DNA of 64,000 nt from Pseudomonas vanderleydeniana. GTDB lineage: Bacteria > Pseudomonadota > Gammaproteobacteria > Pseudomonadales > Pseudomonadaceae. The notes under the pieces were generated by a model, which saw nothing but the letters and a program-made list of their open reading frames with translations, made no database searches and had not been told where the DNA came from. This document shows, piece after piece, positions 60,168 to 64,000 of the stretch; the stretch's first letter is position 1; each line of letters starts with the position of its first letter. The translations under genes were made by a program, and so were the position numbers. The stretch covers positions 2,220,001 through 2,284,000 of the forward strand of contig NZ_CP077093.1 of assembly GCF_014268755.2 (NCBI RefSeq). The letters are read 5' to 3'.

Positions 60168-60890
60168 TCAGCCTTTCCCAAGTGTGGCCGTGGCCAAACC
60201 GGGAAAGTCTGTAATCAGGCTATCGACGCCGAAGTCGGCGAGCCTGCGCATCAGCGCCGGCTCGTTGACTGTCCACACCGACACGTGCAGACCCTGGCGC
60301 TGGGCCCTGAGCAGGCGCTCCGGGGTGCAGAGTGTCCAGTTCAGCGCCAGAATCTCGCAGCCATAGCTCTGGGCGACCTTGAGTGGGTCGAGCCAGGCAT
60401 ATTCGGCCACCAGGCCGCGTGACAGGTCCGGCGTCAGTTCCAGGGCCGCCTTGAGTACCTCGCGCGAGCTGGAGGTGATGGTGACCTTGTCCAGCAGGCC
60501 GAAGCGCTGCGCCATTTCACGAATCGCCAGTACCGTGGTCGCCGCGCGGGTGCGCGAGGCACTCTTGACTTCCAGTTGCCAGTGCTCGAAATCGCACTGT
60601 TCGAACAGCTCCTCCAGGCGTGGGATCGGGCAGGGCGTGATCCAGCCCGGGCCGCCCTTGCGCGCGTCGTAGGTCACCAGTTCGGCGGCGGTGTGTTCGA
60701 CCACCTTGCCGCGTCGGTCGGTGGTGCGCTTGAGGGTCGGGTCATGGATGACCATCAGTTCGCCATCCATGGACAGGTGCAAGTCCAGCTCGCAACGGCG
60801 CACGCCGTGCTTGAGGCACTCCTGGAAACTGGTCAGGGTGTTTTCCGGCGCTTCGCCTTTGGCGCCACGATGGCCATAAATCAGAGTCAC
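60168..60890 (-). CDS. Glycerophosphodiester phosphodiesterase
   Basis: A 240-residue cytoplasmic-type GDPD: catalytic HRGAKGEAPENT (H7, R8, E15), CELDLHLSMDG, and VIHDPTLKRTT, with LEVKSASRT. It hydrolyses glycerophosphodiesters to glycerol-3-phosphate and an alcohol, as UgpQ/GlpQ do. No signal peptide is present, so it resembles UgpQ rather than periplasmic GlpQ. It converges on sthA. Confidence 0.93.
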   Translation of the reverse strand: MTLIYGHRGAKGEAPENTLTSFQECLKHGVRRCELDLHLSMDGELMVIHDPTLKRTTDRRGKVVEHTAAELVTYDARKGGPGWITPCPIPRLEELFEQCDFEHWQLEVKSASRTRAATTVLAIREMAQRFGLLDKVTITSSSREVLKAALELTPDLSRGLVAEYAWLDPLKVAQSYGCEILALNWTLCTPERLLRAQRQGLHVSVWTVNEPALMRRLADFGVDSLITDFPGLATATLGKG

Positions 60891-60953
60891 GACTGCTCCT
60901 TCAAGGAAAAAATGTCCGGCAAGTAATCGGGGGTAGCACGCAGGTCCCGAGGC

Positions 60954-61541
60954 TCAATTGGCCTCGGGGTCGTTCTGTTCGCGGGCCTGGCGCCGTTGCT
61001 GCGCCTGCTTCTGTAGGATGTAGCGGGCCAGCAGTTGGCGCTGGGCATCGGTCAATGCTTCGAACTCGGTACCGACTTCGAACGAGCCGAAGCTCTGTGG
61101 TTCGCAGTGGGTGACCTTGGCCCGCAGCAGCAGGCCGTGGGCCTGCGGCATCAGCACCAGCTTGACCGCCAGGTGGGTGCCGGCCGGGTAGGCCATGTGA
61201 TGGCTGAACTCGATGCCGCCTTCGGAGAGGATCACCGGCTGCGGTTCGCCGATCTCGCCGAGTATGGTCATGGCCATCACTTGGCTGAGCAGGTCGATGC
61301 GCTTGTTCTGGGATTTGAGGTAGGCGGAGAGGGCGCGGTCGCGCTCGCTGACCTGGCGCAGCAGGTGCTGCGATTCGAATTCACTCAGGTGCAGTTCGCT
61401 CAGCAGGTTGAAGAGCGGTGAAGCATCCTGCAACACATCCTTGCCCGCCGCGTCGACGGCAGACAGGGGGCGGATTTCCAGTGCGATCGTGTCCTCGATA
61501 CGGTAGTATTCGCGGCGATCTTCTTCATCTAATGTCGACAT
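60954..61541 (-). CDS. PilZ-domain c-di-GMP-receptor-like protein with helical insert
   Basis: 195 residues. RxxxR motif at R10-R14 (DRREYYRI) and the second motif region PVILSEGGIEF at about 102-112, where the usual D/N two residues before Ser is Ile (I104). About 90 residues, largely predicted helix (SPLFNLLSELHLSEFESQHL, QVSERDRALSAYL), separate the motifs instead of the usual 25-35. It may bind c-di-GMP weakly or not at all. Divergent from lolC. It corresponds in position to a P. aeruginosa PilZ protein next to lolC. Confidence 0.82.
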   Translation of the reverse strand: MSTLDEEDRREYYRIEDTIALEIRPLSAVDAAGKDVLQDASPLFNLLSELHLSEFESQHLLRQVSERDRALSAYLKSQNKRIDLLSQVMAMTILGEIGEPQPVILSEGGIEFSHHMAYPAGTHLAVKLVLMPQAHGLLLRAKVTHCEPQSFGSFEVGTEFEALTDAQRQLLARYILQKQAQQRRQAREQNDPEAN

Positions 61542-61636
61542 GGCGAACCCAAGGCAGAGGCAATGGTCTGAGTGTAAAGCTGCTGACCCGCCCTCGCCAC
61601 ATGGACGTCCTCTTTTCCTCCAAACCAGCCCCCGAC

Positions 61637-62887
61637 ATGTTCAGACCACTCTTCGTATTTATCGGTACGCGCTATACCCGTGCAAAACGTCGCAATCATT
61701 TCGTTTCCTTCATTTCCCTGACTTCGATCATCGGCCTCGCCCTGGGCGTGGTGGTGATGATCGTGGTGCTTTCGGTGATGAACGGCTTCGATCGTGAAAT
61801 GCGCGACCGCGTGCTGGGCATGGTGCCCCACGCGACCATCGAATCGGGCGAGCCGATCAGTGACTGGCAGGTCCTGGCGGACAAGGTCCGGCAGGACCCG
61901 AAAGTCGCCGCCGTGGCGCCCTTCACCCAGATGCAGGGGCTGTTGACCAACAACGGCCAGGTGCAGAAGGTGTTGCTCAACGCCATCGACCCGGCGCAGG
62001 AGCGCAAGGTATCGATCATCGACCGCTTCATGCAGCAGGGCCAGCTCGATGCGTTGGCGCCCGGCAGCTTCGGTATCGTCATCGGCGACAAGGCCGCGAC
62101 CAAGCTCGGTGTTGGCCTGGGCGACAAGCTGACCTTCGTCGCCCCGGAAGTCTCGGTGACACCGGCGGGCATGTTCCCGCGGATGAAGCGCTTCACCGTG
62201 GTCGGGATCTTCCACGTCGGCGCCGGTGAGCTGGACGGCTACCTGGGCCTGACCAACCTTGACGACCTGGCCCGCCTGCATCGCTGGAAACCGGACCAGG
62301 TCCAGGGCCTGCGCCTGAAGTTCGACGACCTGTTCCAGGCGCCGCGCGAGGCCTGGGAGATCGCCCAGCGCCTGGGTGACAACCATTTCTACGCCCGTGA
62401 CTGGACCCGTACCCACGGCAACCTGTACCAGGCGATCAAGATGGAAAAGGCCATGATCGGCCTGCTGTTGCTGCTGATCGTCGCGGTGGCGGCGTTCAAT
62501 ATCATCTCGACGCTGGTGATGGTGGTGAACGACAAGAAGGGTGATATCGCGATCCTGCGTACCCTCGGTGCCACGCCCGGGCAGATCATGGCGATCTTCA
62601 TGGTCCAGGGCAGCGTGATTGGCGTGGTCGGTACGCTGATCGGCGCGGCGGTGGGGATCTTCGCCGCGCTGAATGTCAGCGCCGCGATTTCCGCTCTCGA
62701 AGGCCTGATCGGTCACAAGTTCCTCAATGCCGACGTGTACTTCATCGACTACCTGCCATCGCAGCTGATGGCCGAGGATGTCCTGATGGTCTGCGGCGCG
62801 GCATTGGTCCTGAGTTTCCTCGCCACCCTGTATCCAGCCTGGCGTGCGGCGCGCACCCAGCCTGCGGAGGCGCTACGTTATGAGTGA
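61637..62887 (+). CDS. lolC: Lipoprotein-releasing permease LolC
   Basis: 416 residues from ATG 61637 ([20 protein letters not shown]), where family similarity begins; an earlier in-frame ATG at about 61600 would add 12 residues. N-terminal membrane helix ([20 protein letters not shown]), a large periplasmic domain, then three C-terminal helices ([38 protein letters not shown]). With LolD and LolE it extracts lipoproteins for transfer to LolA. The stop overlaps the lolD start by 8 bp. Confidence 0.95.
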   Translation: MFRPLFVFIGTRYTRAKRRNHFVSFISLTSIIGLALGVVVMIVVLSVMNGFDREMRDRVLGMVPHATIESGEPISDWQVLADKVRQDPKVAAVAPFTQMQGLLTNNGQVQKVLLNAIDPAQERKVSIIDRFMQQGQLDALAPGSFGIVIGDKAATKLGVGLGDKLTFVAPEVSVTPAGMFPRMKRFTVVGIFHVGAGELDGYLGLTNLDDLARLHRWKPDQVQGLRLKFDDLFQAPREAWEIAQRLGDNHFYARDWTRTHGNLYQAIKMEKAMIGLLLLLIVAVAAFNIISTLVMVVNDKKGDIAILRTLGATPGQIMAIFMVQGSVIGVVGTLIGAAVGIFAALNVSAAISALEGLIGHKFLNADVYFIDYLPSQLMAEDVLMVCGAALVLSFLATLYPAWRAARTQPAEALRYE

Positions 62888-63578
62888 GTTGGGCATGAGT
62901 GATAAAGCAGTGCTGAGTTGCCGCAACCTGGGCAAATCCTACGAGGAGGGCCCGGAGTCGGTGGTGGTGCTGTCCGGCCTGCAGCTTGAGCTGTTCGCGG
63001 GCGAGCGGGTGGCGATCGTCGGCAGTTCCGGTTCGGGCAAGAGTACCTTGCTCAACCTGCTGGGCGGGCTGGATACGCCGTCCAAGGGCAGTGTCTGGCT
63101 GGCCGGCGAGGAATTGTCGGCGCTGGGTGAAAAGGCCCGCGGCCTGCTGCGCAACCGGGCGCTGGGCTTCGTCTACCAGTTCCACCACCTGCTGCCGGAG
63201 TTCACCGCGCTGGAGAACGTCTGCATGCCGCTGCTGATCGGTCGCACGGCGATCCCCGAAGCACGCCAGCGCGCCACGGCATTGCTGGAGCGGGTCGGGT
63301 TGGGCCATCGCCTGGAGCACAAGCCGGCCGAACTGTCCGGTGGTGAGCGCCAGCGTGTGGCGATCGCCCGGGCACTGGTGAACAAGCCGGGCCTGGTGAT
63401 GCTCGACGAGCCGACCGGCAACCTCGACCACCACACCGCCCAGGGCATCCAGGACCTGATGCTGGAGCTCAGCACCTCGATGCATACCGCCTTCCTGGTG
63501 GTGACCCATGACATGAACCTGGCGCGCCAGATGGACCGTGTGCTGCACCTGACGGACGGCAAGCTGGTCGCTATCTGA
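62880..63578 (+). CDS. lolD: Lipoprotein-releasing ATPase LolD
   Basis: 232 residues from ATG 62880 (GGAG nine bases before); ATG 62895 is an alternative. ABC ATPase with Walker [11 protein letters not shown]-loop [17 protein letters not shown] (LolD-characteristic), signature [15 protein letters not shown], Walker [13 protein letters not shown] and switch His in VVTHD. It powers LolCDE. Translation is coupled to lolC by overlap. A partly paired GC-rich segment (63588-63618) separates it from lolE. Confidence 0.96.
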   Translation: MSELGMSDKAVLSCRNLGKSYEEGPESVVVLSGLQLELFAGERVAIVGSSGSGKSTLLNLLGGLDTPSKGSVWLAGEELSALGEKARGLLRNRALGFVYQFHHLLPEFTALENVCMPLLIGRTAIPEARQRATALLERVGLGHRLEHKPAELSGGERQRVAIARALVNKPGLVMLDEPTGNLDHHTAQGIQDLMLELSTSMHTAFLVVTHDMNLARQMDRVLHLTDGKLVAI

Positions 63579-63587
63579 TTCGCCCAG

Positions 63588-63618
63588 GCCGGCCCGCGCG
63601 GATGTGCGCGGGGTCGGC
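63588..63618 (+). other. Hairpin in the lolD-lolE spacer
   Basis: GCCGGCCCGCGC can pair imperfectly with GCGCGGGGTCGGC across a short loop, followed by an AT-rich stretch before the lolE start. It may tune the relative output of lolD and lolE or be chance GC content. Confidence 0.35.
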
Positions 63619-63645
63619 TCGATTATTTTCTACGGTGGCCTGCGA

Positions 63646-64000
63646 ATGTTCAGACCGTTATCGATTTTCATCGGCACGCGCTATACCCGCGCCAAACGCC
63701 GCAATCGTTTTGTTTCGTTCATCTCGATGACCTCGATGATCGGCCTCGCCCTCGGTGTGCTGGCGATGATCGTGGTGCTGTCGGTGATGAACGGCTTCCA
63801 GAAGGAAATGCAGTCGCGGATTCTCGGCATGGTGCCCCATGCGACCATCGTCGGGGTCAAGCCCATCGATGACTGGCAGCCGGTGGCCGCCGCCGCGATG
63901 AAGAACCCCCAGGTGACGGCGGCAGTGCCTTTCACCGAGATGGACGGGATGCTGTCGTACAAGGGATCGATGCAGCCGATCCAGATCAGCGGGGTCGATC
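63646..64000 (+). CDS. lolE: Lipoprotein-releasing permease LolE (cut by window edge)
   Basis: The first 118 codons are present and open to the right edge. [20 protein letters not shown] and the following segment nearly repeat the start of LolC, confirming the paralogous partner: first membrane helix (SMTSMIGLALGVLAMIVVLS), then the beginning of the periplasmic domain (MVPHATIVGVKPIDDWQP). It completes the LolCDE complex. Confidence 0.93.
   Translation, partial: MFRPLSIFIGTRYTRAKRRNRFVSFISMTSMIGLALGVLAMIVVLSVMNGFQKEMQSRILGMVPHATIVGVKPIDDWQPVAAAAMKNPQVTAAVPFTEMDGMLSYKGSMQPIQISGVD

Overview
This 64-kb window is GC-rich chromosomal DNA from a Pseudomonas, most probably of the P. fluorescens group. 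The support is the set of genus-typical neighbours (dnaX-ybaB-recR; fadBA-topA; lexA-sulA with psrA; nagZ; mfd; sthA; lolCDE), Pseudomonas-style REP palindromes, and operators matching the Pseudomonas PsrA, LexA and FliA consensus sequences. Comparisons with P. aeruginosa PAO1 gene order are from memory. No tRNA, rRNA, CRISPR array, prophage or insertion sequence was seen.

Layout. 1-4.8 kb: a truncated LysR regulator divergent from an EamA exporter, a small XRE regulator, a PAS-GGDEF-EAL c-di-GMP protein and a periplasmic solute-binding protein. 4.95-8.2 kb: the housekeeping run dnaX-ybaB-recR. 8.3-8.6 kb: a small coiled-coil membrane protein. 8.75-23.9 kb: one tightly packed 12-gene leftward operon for a Psl-type exopolysaccharide. 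Its order is pslA, B, D, E, F, G, H, I, J, an acetyltransferase, pslK, then a GT2 enzyme resembling PslC. It lacks the PslL-type acyltransferase and pslMNO. 24.3-29.2 kb: a YegS-like lipid kinase, a NarX/NarL-type two-component pair, a degenerate Hpt protein and cheV behind a FliA-type promoter.

29.3-46.9 kb: MOSC protein, soluble lytic transglycosylase, ABC-F ATPase Uup, universal stress protein, fadBA (beta-oxidation), a DUF1653 protein, topA, two small conserved proteins, the lexA-sulA SOS operon, psrA and nagZ. 47-64 kb: SNF2/SWIM helicase, a CsiV-like protein, mfd, a long-form GAPDH, an MHS-family transporter, apbE, sthA, a glycerophosphodiesterase, a PilZ protein, and lolC-lolD-lolE with lolE cut by the window edge.

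Links between genes. The Psl locus, the c-di-GMP protein and the PilZ protein are all biofilm-related. PsrA (fatty-acid sensor) has two overlapping operators at its own promoter, and the same 13-bp-stepped arrangement occurs in weaker form upstream of fadB, linking psrA and fadBA within 9 kb. LexA has two boxes controlling lexA-sulA. I found no unmistakably new system. The most distinctive items are the rearranged Psl operon with a substituted acetyltransferase, the phased PsrA operators, the palindrome-dense cheV upstream region, an apbE gene without nqr genes next to it, and an uncharacterised perfect palindrome upstream of fadB.
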